From Punica granatum (Eukaryota > Streptophyta > Magnoliopsida > Myrtales > Lythraceae), in the NCBI RefSeq assembly GCF_007655135.1, contig NC_045132.1:6634001-6698000 (forward strand): 64,000 bases of DNA, read 5' to 3'. Positions within the stretch are counted from its first letter, which is position 1; each line of letters begins with the position of its first letter. Position numbers and translations under genes: made by a program. Shown here piece by piece: positions 33,976-46,771 of this stretch. The notes beneath the pieces were generated by a model. It ran no database searches, had not been told where the DNA came from, and worked only from the letters and a program-made list of their open reading frames with translations.

Positions 33976-35149
33976 AATAAAATATATTATTAAATTATTA
34001 ATAAGCTAGCAAAATAATATATAAAATATGAATCTACGCATGGAATATATTTTTCTCTAAATTTTTATATTGTCATCATGCATAAGTTATGTCTTTTCAA
34101 AACAATTGAACTTTATCTATTTTATATGGTATAATATGTAAAGACGTAAAAAAAATATCTAAGTCGCTCAAATATATTCTAGGTCCTTACATACCCAAAG
34201 CCAACTATTTTTCTCTTCCATAACTTGCCTATCGTTTCCTTTTCTTTTCTTTTGTCTAGGTAATTTGTTTCCTTCTCTTAAAACAGGTATTTTTATCATT
34301 TTTATTTTTTTTTGCTACTGTTCTTGTAGAATTTTTGGGATAATTTACTAATAGTAGGTCGTGTTTAAAATGAAGTTACTCTTCTAGTCACTGCCTAAAG
34401 TTCATTCCATACAAATGTACATATATATATATATATTTGTGTGTGAGAGTTATGGCCTTTCATTAATTTAGTTCTTTTCGACTCCTACAAGTAATGTGGC
34501 AGCATGACATTACCTCATTTGGCACATTCTTATTCGTGATGACTCGAAAAATCATGTAATTATACACTCACTTTTTTATACATGACACACTCATATGCTT
34601 TGCTCCTCCTTTATAATTGTATATAGATGTATAAATAAGGTACTTTGAATTTTGTAATATTTCTATAAATTTCAGAATAAGAATCTATATTCTGAAATTA
34701 AAAGAAAAATAAATAAATAAATAAAACTACATGGATGGAAATAAGAGATTGAAGGGGTGGGGGGTGCCAGCTGCGACCACCAACGCCCGCCCGTGGTCTT
34801 CGATGGCCACCGGCAATCTTGGATAGGGAGAATGAAGGGGATTGCAATTGCCATTCCGAACCGACCCTTGAGAACAAACTAAACGCAGGAATCGATATTG
34901 GGCCGGAATGGGGTTTCTGATTCCGCCAACCAAATAATTATAATATGCCCTTCGGTTCAGCTGTGTTTTAGTATGTAGGAATAGAAATGAATTAGAATCA
35001 CCATTCCTGCCTCGATTCCATTTCTTTAGTTTGGTAGAGAAATAGGACGATGGAATGGTCATTCTTACGTAATTGCAATTGCCATTCTTCAAATCTTCAA
35101 ATTTTGGTCCCTTCGCCAGAGGTATGGAAACATCATTCCTGACGATCTT
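33976..35149. other. AT-rich DNA and MITE-like sequence, no gene seen
   Basis: A (TA)n run lies at 34421-34437. From 34850 to 35100 gaatgg/ccattc-rich sequence resembles the element at 6300-6420 and 7150-7260 of copy A. Two long minus-strand frames here (34672-34854, 34727-35092) match nothing and are probably incidental. Confidence 0.4.
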
Positions 35150-35896
35150 CTTTATTTTCCTATGTTATCTTCACTATCAAATTAAACTTACCGAACTAAT
35201 CAAAAATCCCATCGTCTCCTCTGCATCCATTACCACTTAGCAGCCACCCTAAATCGTCTCTGGTTAGATCTTTATTCTGTGGTACAACCATACAATGTTC
35301 ATTATCGAAGGCCGTCAACCCTAAATTCGAGGTTGCAGAGGCTTTCATGGACAAGGAAGCTTCTAAATCATGTTGTCATCAACAGTTAAATGGGCCTCCA
35401 TGAAACTTCCGACTTCTATGGATGTTCAACAAAGGTTTCACATTCGTTTGATGCCCATTCTACCTTGATCGGAGGCTTGACAACCTCAAATCAGGCCGTC
35501 AAACCATTAATTATGGGTGGCCGCGTGTTGGCGTAGTAGTGGCTGAAACTTGAAATCACATGAAAAGAAGAAAGAAAAACGTAACTTTATAAAAGCTGGA
35601 TTGGACTGATAGAGCAGACCAGTTTGACGAGGTCACTCATCTCAGTTGTGTCATTAAGTGTTAACCCATTCCGGTAATGTTATTTTTAAAGACTAACACG
35701 TTATTTTAGGTTTTTATTTATTCAAAAAATATTTATAAAAAAACTAGGAGTAAAATGAGTTCATTAAGAATTTAAATTTTGTAAATCAACTTATTTTAAA
35801 AAAAGACTACTATAAAATGAAGTGGAAATTTGCATGAATAGACCATCATATTTGTTGGGATTAAATATATGATAACATATCGCTATGCTTTGTACT

Positions 35897-36060
35897 TCTA
35901 AGATTGGAGGATTTTGGCTGAAACCTCAACTTATCGTTAGATGTATATTGTATTGAATTATATAGGGCCTGTACATGATATGTTTACGGAAAGCAATAAA
36001 TACAATTAATTTATAATACGACATCTATACAAGGAAATCTAGGATTTATTTCCTCTATTA
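35897..36060 (-). repeat. Copia 3' LTR and adjacent polypurine tract
   Basis: 164 bp, reading TAATAGAGGAAATAAATCC... to ...CAATCTTAGA on the minus strand. Just inside, the minus strand has the purine-rich ttgcgggggag (36061-36071), a good polypurine tract. The LTRs are unusual in lacking the standard TG...CA ends. Confidence 0.85.
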
Positions 36061-36707
36061 CTCCCCCGCAAGCTTAACGGGGACTCCTCTATGTGAAGCT
36101 TGGACCGAAGAATAGAAAAACGTGCAGAAGATAGTCCCTTGGTGAGTCTGTCAGCAAGCTGATCATCAGAACTGATAAACTGAATATAAAGTTGGCCTCC
36201 CATAAAACGCTCTCGAACAAAGTGATAGTCTATCTCTATATGCTTTGTTCGGGCATGGAGGACAGGATTCGCCGTCAGATAAATGGTGGATATATTATCA
36301 CACCAAAGGGTTGGAGTTTGGTGCTATGAAAAACCTAACTCTTGAAGCAGCGACTGAAGCCAAATTATCTCTGCAGTGGCATTAGCAAGGCTTTTATATT
36401 CAGACTCTGTGCTGGAGCGAGCCACTGTGCGTTGTTTCTTTGAGCTCCAAGAAATCGAATTAGACCCAAGGAAAATAATGAAGCCGCTAACAGACCGCCG
36501 ATCATCGGGATTCCTGGCCCAGTCAGCATCATAGTAACCATGAAGTGTTGAAATAGAGCCCGGTCGAAGATGAAGCCCATAAGTGATGGTACCTTTGAAG
36601 TACCGTAGAATCCTCTTTACTGCAAGCCAGTGAGTGACATAGGGATTATGCATGAATTGACAGACCTGGTTAACAACATAAGCGATGTCTGGCCTAGTAA
36701 GGGACAA
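36061..36707 (-). pseudogene. Copia RNase H region
   Basis: The frame 36324-36707 begins [20 protein letters not shown] and carries YYDADWA, the first RNase H aspartate region, [19 protein letters not shown] and the catalytic E. A TAG at 36324-36326 interrupts it; the tail, with a DNISTIYLTANPV-like stretch and HTKHIEIDYHF-type motif, continues in the same region to about 36065. A frameshift separates it from the RT at about 36700. Confidence 0.85.
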
Positions 36708-37520
36708 ATACTATAGATTGTCCAACTACACTACGGTAGAGGGAAGGATCTTCAAATGGGTGACCATCGTGAAGAGACAGTCGAGAGCCAGCAGCAACCA
36801 GTGAACTGATGGGCTTGCAGTCAAGCATGGATGTCCGAACAAGAATATCATGAATATACTTGGACTGTATAAGGGAGAGTCCTGTAGAGTCGGACCTGGC
36901 TTCCATGCCTAAGAAGAAGTGAAGTGGACTGAGATCTTTCATAGCAAATTCTTTGTGCAACGCTGCCAAGACGGACTGAAATGGAGCTCCCGAAGTCCCG
37001 GTTAAGATGATGTCATCAACGTAAACTAGGAGGAATATAACATAAGTCAAATGCCGAAGGATGAAGAGAGAAGAATCAGCCTTCGAGTCATGAAATTCGA
37101 GCTTAAAAAGGAAGTTGCTCAGACGTTGGAACCATGCACGCGGAGCTTGCTTAAGACCATAAAGAGAGCGTCTGAGACGACATACATGATGAGGCCGAGA
37201 GGGGTCAATGAACCCCGAAGGTTGCGACATATAGAATTCTTCAGAAAGGTGCCCATGAAGAAATGCATTTTTCACATCAAGTTGTCGAACATGCTACTGT
37301 AAGGAGACGACAATGGAAAGAATAGTGCGAATAGTGACAGTTTTGATTACCGGACTGAAAGTCTCGTCGTAATCAACACTTTCTCTCTAATTAAAGCACC
37401 TAGCCACCAAGCGTGCTTTGTAGCGGTTGATCGTTCCATCTGCTTTCTGTTAGATCCGATACACCCACTTGCAGCCAACAACATTTTGAGTAGAGGACGG
37501 TGGAACTAAATCCCAGGTGT
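36694..37520 (-). pseudogene. Copia reverse transcriptase region
   Basis: The 193-codon frame from 37275 has MKNAFLHGHL, LYGLKQAPRAWF and the active site YVDDIILTG, typical Ty1/copia RT. The N-terminal part of RT lies at about 37280-37520 in other frames, broken by at least one stop (near 37294) and a frameshift. Palm residues are kept, so decay is recent. Confidence 0.85.
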
Positions 37521-37563
37521 TATTCTGAAGCAAAGCTTGATACTCCTCCTGCATGACAGCTTG

Positions 37564-38778
37564 TCATTGAGAATGCTTACGTGCCTGAGCAAAGGAACGC
37601 GGTTCCTGCAAAGCAATAGAGACAGAAAAGGCTGTAGGATGACGCGAGATAACAAAGCGTGGAGGAGGCAGAGATCCATCTTTAGCCCTTGTCACCATTC
37701 CGTGGGTGTTCTGAGTTGTAGGCAGAACAAGAGGAACCCGCTCAGTCTCATCTGGATCAGTAGTAGCCAAAACATCCTCAACAGAGTCAACAGAACCTGT
37801 GGACTGAGCAATGACCTCAAGTACAACATCTATCAGGGTGGTGGATGTGGATGGGAGGCTATTCAAGACATCAGGTGGAACAAGAATTTGTGTGGTCTTA
37901 GAAGGTACGGGAAAAGTATTACTGATATTGGAGGAGAACGTACCAGTAGCAGTAGCAGAACCCGAGGATAATCGTCCAAGTTCCACTAATTTAGGCGCAC
38001 CAGTTCTGAATAGGAAGGAGTGCTCATTAAAGACAACCTGAGGAGATATGAAGATACGTCCAGTGACAGGATTGAGGCACCGATATCCTTGGTAGTGTGA
38101 GGGATATCCAAGGAAGACACAGGGTTGGGAGTGAGGTTCCAACTTGTGACGATTATAAGGACACAAATAAGGAAAGCAAAGACATCCAAATACCCATAGA
38201 TGACCAAAATTAGGCGAGTGACCAAACAGAATTTCATAGGGAGATTTGAACGGTAAGGATTTGGTGGGCAATCGATTGATCAGATAGACAGCTGTTTTAA
38301 AAGCATAGTCCCAGTATTTGGAAGGAAGAGAAGAATGAAAGAGAAGAGAAAGGCCTATATCTACTATGTGACAGTGTTTACGTTCGGCTGAGCCATTCTG
38401 CTGAGGCATATGAGGACACAAAATACGATGAAAAATTCCATTGCTTTGCAATTCTGCTTGAAAAGCAATTGATAGGAATTCTTTGGCACCATCTGACTGG
38501 AAATATTTGATTTTATGTCCATAAAGATTTTCAACTTGAAGACGAAAGGCACGAAAAATTTGTAAGACTTTAGATCGAGCTTTCATGATATAGAACCAGG
38601 AAAACTTACTATAATCGTCAAGAAAATGTATATAGTAGACATTCCCAGTATGAGAAGGGATTGGTGCTGGTCCCCAAATGTCCATGTAAACAAGTTCAAA
38701 TAAGGAATTGCTCTTATGCATAGTAGGAGGAAAAGAACAATTTATTAATTTGTCTTGTTGACACGCAGAACAAATCAA
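37564..38778 (-). pseudogene. Copia integrase region
   Basis: The 404-codon frame starts within the HHCC zinc region (MICSACQQDK) and holds the catalytic core: DIWGP (first Asp), FQSDGAKEF (second Asp) and QNGSAERKHCHI (Glu), then the GKxP-like linker and a Thr/Ser-rich tail. The upstream histidines lie across a frameshift at about 38780. It ends at a TGA near 37564 before RT. Confidence 0.88.
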
Positions 38779-38795
38779 TCCAACATGATCATTAT

Positions 38796-39330
38796 TTAAT
38801 TGTAAGGAAGAACCTCAAGCTCGATGGACAACTGGAAAAGAAGGGTGATCGAGACGCTGATGCCATAAACTACTTGAGGTAGAAGCAGAGAGAAGAGCTT
38901 GAGGGTGACTGGTGGGCCTGTCTCTTGAGTGGAAACAATAGAGTCCATCCTTAACCGGGCCTCACAAAAGCTCCTGGCGAGGTCGTTGATCCTTAACAAT
39001 GAAACAGTCAGGATGAAGTTCAAAAAAGCAGGTATTATCTCTAGCAAACTTAGAGATAGATATGAGGTTTTTGGATATATTAGGGGCATATAAAATATGA
39101 TTTAAGTGTAGAGGACGAGAGGAGAGTTTGATAGTGGAAGAACCAGAGGCAAGTACGAGAAGAGATTTACCATCCCCAACATATATGTGATCGGAATTTA
39201 GTGTCTCATCATGGATGTTTAGGTTGGCAAGGTCAGAGGTGACATGATGTGTAGCACCCGAGTCCATGTACCAGTCGAGGTCATGAGTTCCCTGAGAAGA
39301 AGCTTCAGCAAGATTAGCTTGAACATCAGA
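38796..39330 (-). pseudogene. Copia protease and GAG-pre-integrase region
   Basis: A frame starts MDSGATHHVTSD, the retropepsin D-S-G active site, with ILYAPNISKNLISISKF further on. It runs 39267-38962, then a frameshift leads to the pre-integrase domain, where a frame about 38796-39089 overlaps. Typical order for plant copia polyproteins. Confidence 0.85.
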
Positions 39331-40284
39331 AAAATAACTGAACGGACAAAATGAGGCAATATGTCCGGGGTCTGTTGTAGTTTTGGCACAGAACCAATGA
39401 AGAAACTGGGCTATAAGGAGACGTCAGATTGGACTGGGCTCGGTATGGGCCGGACCGAGAGGGCCCAAAAGATTGAAAGGCCTCGGGCTGAGAGAAGGAA
39501 TTGGGTCGAGAGTGTCGCGGATCTCGGGTTGGGTTATCTCGGGTCGAGTTGAAGTGTGGACCCGAACCACTCAGTCTTCCCTGTCCTCCTGCGAAAAAAT
39601 TAGGGTTTCCCATTCCTTGCCCAAATCAGATCCTCCCTGAGAGCCTCCTTCCCCATTCCGGTGACCACCAGAGGAGAATCCGCCGCGACCGCCAAAGAAT
39701 CCCGCGCTGTGGCTGTCGTATCAACTGCCGCTACCATTCCAGTTTCCTCTGCCGATAATTTTCCCTTTGTTCTTCCCGCGACTTCGATCACTGTTCCTCC
39801 CTCGACTATCCACATAATTAGCTTCGATGGGAGGCGGTCTAAGGATACCAGAGAGATGAGCCTCAACTGCTCATGTATGGCCGCATAGGATCGACGATCG
39901 TCGTGCTCCATGAGAAGTGAGGTGAGTTCATCGATACTCATGGTTATCATCGTGTCTGATTTGGCTAGGATAAAGGGCTCCCATTCTGGTCCTAGATTGG
40001 TGTAGATATGTCGATTTATTTCTATTGGAGTCTTAGGTTTTTCGATTTGGGCGAAATTAAGAGCTTTCTTCTTGACTTCATTAATGAATCTCAGCATCGA
40101 CAGTGAGCCCTTGCGAAGGTCACGCCATTGCTGTTCCAAGAGGTCCTCTTGTGTTGCTGTTTGGCTGAGGAAGGCAGTTTCCAGGGAGTGCCAAGCTTCG
40201 TGGGATGTCTTAGCAGAGAGGATGGTGATGCCAATGTCTTCAGTTACTGCAAGTGATGCGGCAGAAGACCTGGCAAGTCGGTAC
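39331..40284 (-). pseudogene. Copia gag, C-terminal part with broken zinc knuckle
   Basis: The frame from 40139 (MEQQWRDLRKGSLSM) continues the UBN2-type gag with YTNLGPEWEPF and DELTSLLMEHDDR. Around 39345-39380 the CCHC knuckle is split: one frame has CQNYNRP and the next has GHIASFCP, so a frameshift has hit the finger, and its second cysteine is a Tyr. Confidence 0.8.
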
Positions 40285-40686
40285 CTGGAAAAAAATAGGT
40301 TCTGACGACCCTATTTCGAAGGAAATGGCATCCGGAGCAAAACTCACCGCTATGCTGTGATTTTTCGATATTTAAGGCAAATTCCATCGTTTAGGGCCTT
40401 AAACAGGCAATTTATGTTAATTAGGGTGTTTTTGCACTTTTTGAAAAGTTTAGTTCTTTTATGCAATTTAGGTTTTCTTAAACCCTATTTAAGCTTTTTG
40501 TAAGCCCTAGGGCAGGGAGAGTCGTCTTTTTGGATTATCAATAAAATTCAGAGCTTTCGTGCTTTGTCCAATCTCGGATTCGAGTTTAATGCCTATTTCC
40601 TGGTATTCGTAGAATCAACAAGTATAGAAGGTTGTAGTTCCGGTATTCGTGCGTGAATCAACGGGTCTGTGACGGTTACCCGCGTT
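40285..40686. mobile_element. About 400-bp insertion in the copia gag
   Basis: The gag frame is interrupted between LTCIMLANA (about 40700) and the SAASLAVTED-like codons (about 40240). The inserted DNA is flanked by gtac (40281-40284 and 40687-40690) and holds tcaataaaattcagagc, a polyadenylation-like signal, and two copies of a ggtattcgt...gaatcaac phrase (about 40600 and 40638). It looks like a solo LTR of another retrotransposon, though its ends are not TG...CA. Confidence 0.6.
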
Positions 40687-40959
40687 GTACGCTGCGTTAG
40701 CAAGCATAATGCAGGTCAGTGCAAACTTGTATCTGGATACCCACTGCTGGTGCTCTGGATTTTGCGAGACACTGCCATCCGGTCTTGTGACAGTTTTGCT
40801 GGGTTCTGGTATTCGACCTTCAGCATAGGAAAGGATGCCATAGGTTTCGAGTAAGGGACTCATAATGTCCTTCCAGAACATGTAGTTCTGACCATTCAAT
40901 TTGACTTGAACAGTAGGAATAGAGAAGGGAAGGTGGAGAATTGAAGTAGAGTTAGCCAT
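40687..40959 (-). pseudogene. Copia gag, N-terminal part
   Basis: It starts MANSTSILHLPFSIPTVQVK, with LNGQNYMFWKDIMSPLLETY, the usual start of plant copia gag, and ends where the insertion begins. The start codon at 40957-40959 lies 84 bp after the primer-binding site. Confidence 0.85.
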
Positions 40960-41043
40960 ACATGATGTAAAGGTCGGAGAAAAGGGAGAGGGAGGAGATA
41001 GGTTGGCCTGATCGAGATCGACTGTATAGATTACTCGATCGTT

Positions 41044-41227
41044 GGCTCTGATACCATCTAAGATTGGAGGATTTTGGATGAAACTTCAACTTATCGTTAG
41101 AGGTATATTGTATTGAATTATATAGGGTCTGTACATGATATGTTTACGGAAAGCAATAAATACAATTAATTACATGATTATAATACAACATCTATACAAG
41201 GAAATCTAGGATTTATTTCCTCTATTA
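41044..41227 (-). repeat. Copia 5' LTR and primer-binding site
   Basis: The 171-bp LTR occupies 41057-41227. Directly after it on the minus strand is TGGTATCAGAGCC (41044-41056), complementary to initiator tRNA-Met. It is 7 bp longer than the 3' LTR because of attacatg-type sequence at about 41163-41172. Confidence 0.9.
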
Positions 41228-42204
41228 GTACTTATAAAGTATATAAGATCGAAATCATGAAATCAAGATCTTGTTTGAAAAATATTATTTCATTTACTAC
41301 TAAAAAAAGTAAACTTTTACATCGCACAAGCCGTTTAACTAACATATATGTACGTAATTCTTAGTTTTTCTTCCTATCAACTTCCCCAATTTATCGCTCA
41401 TTTTTCCCATAATCTCTAATTCTTCTATCCATCAAACAACCATATATTTGATTGAATCAAATTTTCTCATACATTTCATTCTGTCATAATTTGTTTATCC
41501 CTTGTAATATTGAATTAAATTTATTTTATTTTTCTAGTCATCCACTCTTTTATCGAATAACTTGTCAACTTTTCTCGTCATTACACTCTTTTGCTTTCAA
41601 CTTTATATTTTTTAATAATTTTTACTCTTATTTTGATGCAAGTAATGAAGAAAGAAAATATCGGTGAAAACGATTGAATTGAAATATTGAGAAGCATTTG
41701 ATCGTAAAAAGTTTAACTATTAAATTTACAGGTCGGAAGTTGAAAATTGAATTTTAAAATAAAAATTACATTAATTTTGTTGAATATAAAACTCTTGAAA
41801 GGCCTCGTATTATTTTCCGCTTCAGACCCTCAACCGCCTTAGGCCAACTTTGGGGTAGTCAGTCTCTTTAGCCCTTGCCTTCTCGTTTTCTTGAAAATAA
41901 ATTTTGATTTTGTTTCCTTTAATGTAAAAAGAAAAAAAATAATAATTAACCAGACGTCATTGATTGAAAACTTCGATAAGAAGGTAGGGCGGGTTGACTG
42001 TGACTCGTAAGCCTCCATCGAGAATAATCTGTCATTAAAAGGAAAAAAAAATCTAGTCTCAGATTAGGAGGTCGGGTGGGCTGTGCTGGGAATGATACAT
42101 CATCGAGCAACTAATACGAAAACAATAATTCTCTTCTGAAGACATGAAAGCAATCACGGCGACCACAGCATCAAGATCACCTATAAATTGATTTTGTAAC
42201 GATT

Positions 42205-42410
42205 ATATAATTATTACTTTTTTTTAATTATTCAATTTAATTTTTAATATTAAATTCTCTTAATTATTTATTATTTTTATCACCATTCAACAACGCAATC
42301 ATTATTTTCTCTCAATTATTTTTTCACACTTTTTTTTCACAATTTAACAATACACTCATTACAAATTAATTAAAATTAAATCTCAATTCCAAAACAAAAT
42401 ACAATCGTAT
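42205..42410 (-). mobile_element. AT-rich MITE fragment in copy C
   Basis: It shares ttaattattcaatttaa, attaaattctctt and caattccaaaacaaa-type phrases with the 24290-24622 element, in the same orientation. Copy A lacks it at the matching place (about 9000). Confidence 0.5.
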
Positions 42411-42983
42411 GGACAATTTTTCTTTATGAATTGGTGGAGGTCCAATTGTTAAATTCAACTTGTACTCGTCGGATTTAGTCTTTGACTTTTCCGATAAGAA
42501 AAGCACCCCCAAATGCCTCTTTCGGTACGGTATAGACTTCATGATTTAAAAGGCCACTGTAAAAGCGCAAGACCCACATCATCTTCCACTCGCGTCTGAT
42601 GCTTGCATCACATAACACATAGTCATGCTAACAACACTCATGCATTTGAGAAAACCAAGGCAAAGAGATAAAAATAAAATTAAAAACATAAAGCAGCCTC
42701 ATGGTCTTGGTCTTTTTCGTGCTTCCGTTCCCCAAATATATATGTATATCTTTTGCCTGATCTGTGCAATAGACGGAAGGGGTCGGGGCATCTTCTGCAG
42801 TCATATATTATTGACATCATCTTATTTTGGATTTTGTTGCATTCATATCCGAGCATATTTAATATTCCATGAGAAATATTAAAAATATTTGTACCACTTA
42901 TGCTTTCGTCATTGTCATCTGCGTCCCCAAAACATGTACCTAACTGATTCTTTGTTTTGTTTTTAACTATTCCCGCTGCTTAA

Positions 42984-44220
42984 ACTATTTTCAGAGGGTC
43001 ATGTTACGTAAACTGATAATTGATGACTGGCAACGGACAAGCTTGCCTTCCTTCTCCAAAATTGTGTAAGAAAAGATGCTTTTGTATTTTGGAAGTACTT
43101 TAAGAGTCGGACTTCAACTTTGCAAGCTGTCTCCATTGAACTTTATCGGGAAAAAATAAAAAGAAAAGAAAAAAGAGAAGATAAAAGACATGTATCAATT
43201 GATATTGCAATTCAGGAATAGCGTCTTCTAGATATAAAATTTTGAAATGAAGTGGACTTGTCTCTATTTAGAGATGGAAAAAATTGAGACTCGAAAGTCC
43301 ATCTATCACCAAACAGACGGAAAAAACGGCGGAAATTTCCATCACATTATTTGAGATTGATTAGGAGACGGAAAATACTATCTCTTAATAGACGGCACTT
43401 TCCATCTCAAAATTCGTCTCTCTTATAAAGACGGAATTTTGGAACGAAATGAGTATGTCTTAAAATTGAGATAGAAAATTTCATCAATCATAAAAGAGAC
43501 AGAAAATAAGACGTACGTGTTTTTTCTTTGGACGGATCATGAGACAAAAAATATCAACTCTTAATAAGATAAAAATATCTGTCTCAAATTTCCACAACTT
43601 AGACTATTTTTAAAGGGTCATGTTAAGTAAACCAGTAAATGATGACTGGCCACTAACACACTCGCTTGTCTTCCTGAGCCAAAATTGCGTCAGAAAATAT
43701 GCTTTTGTATTTTGGAAGTACTTGTCGGACTTCAACTTTGCAAGCTACGTCTCCATCGGAAAAAAGTGAAGAAAAAAGACATGTATCCATTGATATTGCA
43801 CTGCAGAAATAGTATTTTGTAGAGAGAAAATTTTGGGATGAATTGGATTGTTATCTATTTTGAGACATAAATTTTAAAAATTGAGACGTGAAATTTCTTC
43901 TATCACCCGATAGATGGAAAAAAGGGACGGAAATCTCCATCTCATTATTTAAGACGGAATAAGGGTCGAAAAATACTATCTCTTAATCTGGAGTCAGCAC
44001 TTTTCGTCTCAAAATTCATCTCTTCTATAAAGACGGAACTTTGAAACGAAATGAGTATGTCTCAATTTTGACACAGAAAATGTTAAATTGAGATAGAAGA
44101 TTACGTCCATCATCAAAGAGATGGAAAATAAGACGTGAAAATCCGTCTCTTTTATTTTAGACTGATCATGAGACAAAAATTTCGTTCTTAATAATGAGAC
44201 GAAAATTTCTATCTCAAATC
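42984..44220 (+). repeat. Tandem duplication of about 619 bp, only in copy C
   Basis: Unit 1 starts actattttcagagggtcat (42984), unit 2 actatttttaaagggtcat (43603). Each has the phrases tgcttttgtattttggaagt, cggacttcaactttgcaag and then a CACTA left arm with gagacgg motifs. Copy A has a single unit (from about 9597). So the duplication followed the A/C split and gave copy C an extra CACTA left arm. Confidence 0.75.
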
Positions 44221-45218
44221 TTGGTCTCTATGGATCCTGATATTTCTTATAAATTCGAATCTTTATTTCTCATTTTTTTCTCTTTTTTCATTTTGAGCCT
44301 TCTTCTTCACTTCTGTAAAACCCAAAAGTCCTCTAAGGTTTCACACTTAGAAAATTGAATAATTTGATTACTCACATATTAAATGCATCAAGTAAGTTAT
44401 TAGTTGTTCATATTAGTTTTGATGTTGAGTACAAATGAGATCACAAATAGCTTAGCATATGAATATAAATTGCCAATAAAGTCAATATAAAGTTTTCAAA
44501 AACTATTAAAGTAAAGGAGATGAATATTGACTGTACATTAAAAGTTTTGTAGATAAAATAATAAATAAATTACATACAAAAGATGAATATTATTAGGATA
44601 AAATATAAAAATTACAATAAGAGCATAGGTATTTAACAAATAAATAATAGAAAAAATAAATATTAGTTTTAAAATGAAAATTTGTAGATGTATAATAATG
44701 AACATAATGAGATATTAATAGGTAACAATAAATAAGAATAGCCTAGCTAGTAACACGCATGCGCGCCAAGGTGAAGACCTTGGTTCGAGTCTCCATAAGT
44801 ATAAAGCTCACACAATTTAAGAGACGAGGTGCATTGCATCATTTGTATAGATAGTGGGAGCACAAAAGCTCGTGCTCCTTCCAGGCTTGGCCGAACTATT
44901 TTTTTTTTCATTTTAAATTTTTGGACGGGTTTCGGTCTCAGGGATTGAGACAGAGAAAAAGATGGAAGGCTCCGTCTCTCTTTTTGTCTCAATCGTGAGA
45001 TGGAAATTGAGATGATTTATTCCATCTATTAAGAGATGGAAAATTCCGTCTTGAATTTCTAGCTCAGTTGAGGATGAGAAAGAGATTTATGTCTCATTAT
45101 TTTGAGACAAGACTTTTTTAGAGGGACCCGTTGAGACGGACTTTTCCGTCTCTATATCATGTAGAGACGGAATTTTCTGTCTCAATTGTCGTCCCTATAA
45201 GGCCGAATTCCAGTAGTG
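43799..45218. mobile_element. Non-autonomous CACTA element, copy C
   Basis: It begins cactgcagaaatagt and, on the minus strand, ends CACTACTGGAATTCGG. The 3-bp duplication ttg lies at 43796-43798 and 45219-45221. Dense gagacggaaatt/ccgtctc subterminal motifs fill both arms. It corresponds to 9810-10954 and holds the same SINE-like insert at 44735-44905. Its left terminus is closer to the CACTA consensus than that of copy A. Confidence 0.85.
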
Positions 45219-46771
45219 TTGGACTATTTGCCAATTGTGAAGTTAATTAAGGGATAGTGATTCAAGGGGGCGACCAAAAAAAAAAAAGGCAATGTGAAAG
45301 TAGAAATGCAATAGGCAGCCATACATACTTGACTATTTAAGTTCAAGAATTTTGTAACTTATAATTTTTTCAGAGTGCAACTTCGTATTTGAAAGTCCAG
45401 GAAAGCAAGCGTCTGCATGTTGATATATGGAGAAGCCTCAACGAGAAGCTTGCATGGAGCCTGATGGGCTATTAGCTTAGCTCAAGGGCGAAGGCGAATT
45501 TGGTATTCATATATTCATCGTATTAATTAATGATTGATTTATCAGATCAGACAAGTAAGACCAAAATTAAAAAGGAGACTGGTTAAATGGGTATAAATTC
45601 TAATTGAAGAATGAAATTTGGACCTTTTATTTAGATTATTTTGTTCACCATTATTCTGGAGACCTTTGTTGGCCCAAGCGAGTACAAAAATCACATGAAG
45701 TATGCCTTTTTTCTTTTTTGTAATCAAACAGTACATATATTCAATCGAGGGAATTAAATAAATAAATCCCTCAAAAAGAACAGATTTAGTCTATACTTAA
45801 AGAGAATAGTCCGACCGAACCTAATACGATTTAAAGAAAAGTACATTTTGGATGGATTCCTAGAAGAATCCCCTGTAACTTCACTAGCTAGGGCATGGTT
45901 ATTTTGTATTTCACTACCAAGGTAATCCTAAAATGTTATGAGAAAAATAGTATAGTACAGTGACGAATATTTTTGGCTGATAACTTATATGTTTCTTGTT
46001 CAATTTTCGTGGTTTGATTGCCTATGCTTCTTTGTTAGTTTTTCTATTTTCTTATACCGAACACATTGATCTCACTTGCTATCAGAAAAGCAAAAAAAAA
46101 AAAAAATCATGAGATGTTGTCATGGTCATGCTTAAATAGAAGCTTGTTAAATTAGTATGAATTAGTTAGAGCTTGCATTCCTTTGTCAATATTGTTATAA
46201 GAGATGAGAGTAAGTAAGACTTATAATAGATATTTCACACAAACAAAGTCCATTCCCCGTAGGAGTGAGTAAAATGACTTGGAGGATCCTCCAATGTTTC
46301 TTGAGACTATATTTATAGATTCTTCTATTTATTTATTTATTTTGGTGGGGGTTTGAGTTGGGCAGGGGTTGGAATATAGAATATTCTATCTTGCATATTA
46401 GATCTTGAAAATAATCAAAATTGGTTTATGCGACTACTTGGATTTTGCATATGAATTATCACCCTCATTATCAGATGACAACGTCATTGAGCTAAAGTTT
46501 TTTAATATAAATTCCCAAGAAATTAAAGAGAAATTTTTTCGATTGCAAGAAAGGCCCATAAACTTAGTACAATAAAATAAAAATATTAATATCTAATCAA
46601 GATGGCATAGATATTCTAACTAAATATCCAAAGTAAAATCGCTGTATTACCAGAAGATGATGCGCCGCTGTGCTATATCGTTTTAGATAGAAATTAAGGA
46701 CAAGTTGATGTCATAAATGAATGGTCCAACAACTTCACCAATAATACATCCTAAATACAGAAACCTGGAAC

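Larger units (their letters stand above)
35897..41227 (-). mobile_element. Ty1/copia LTR retrotransposon, degenerate, 5331 bp
   Basis: Two LTRs (3' LTR 35897-36060, 5' LTR 41057-41227) enclose gag, protease, integrase, RT and RNase H in copia order on the minus strand. The 5-bp duplication gtact flanks it (35892-35896 and 41228-41232). The uninterrupted site is seen in copy A near 7752-7760. The LTRs differ by 5 substitutions and one 7-bp indel, so it is not brand new. Frameshifts, stops and an insertion in gag make it non-autonomous now. Confidence 0.95.

Noticed and set aside
34727..35092. 121-codon minus-strand frame as a gene
   Set aside because: It lies in MITE-like gaatgg/ccattc repeats shared with copy A and matches no domain.
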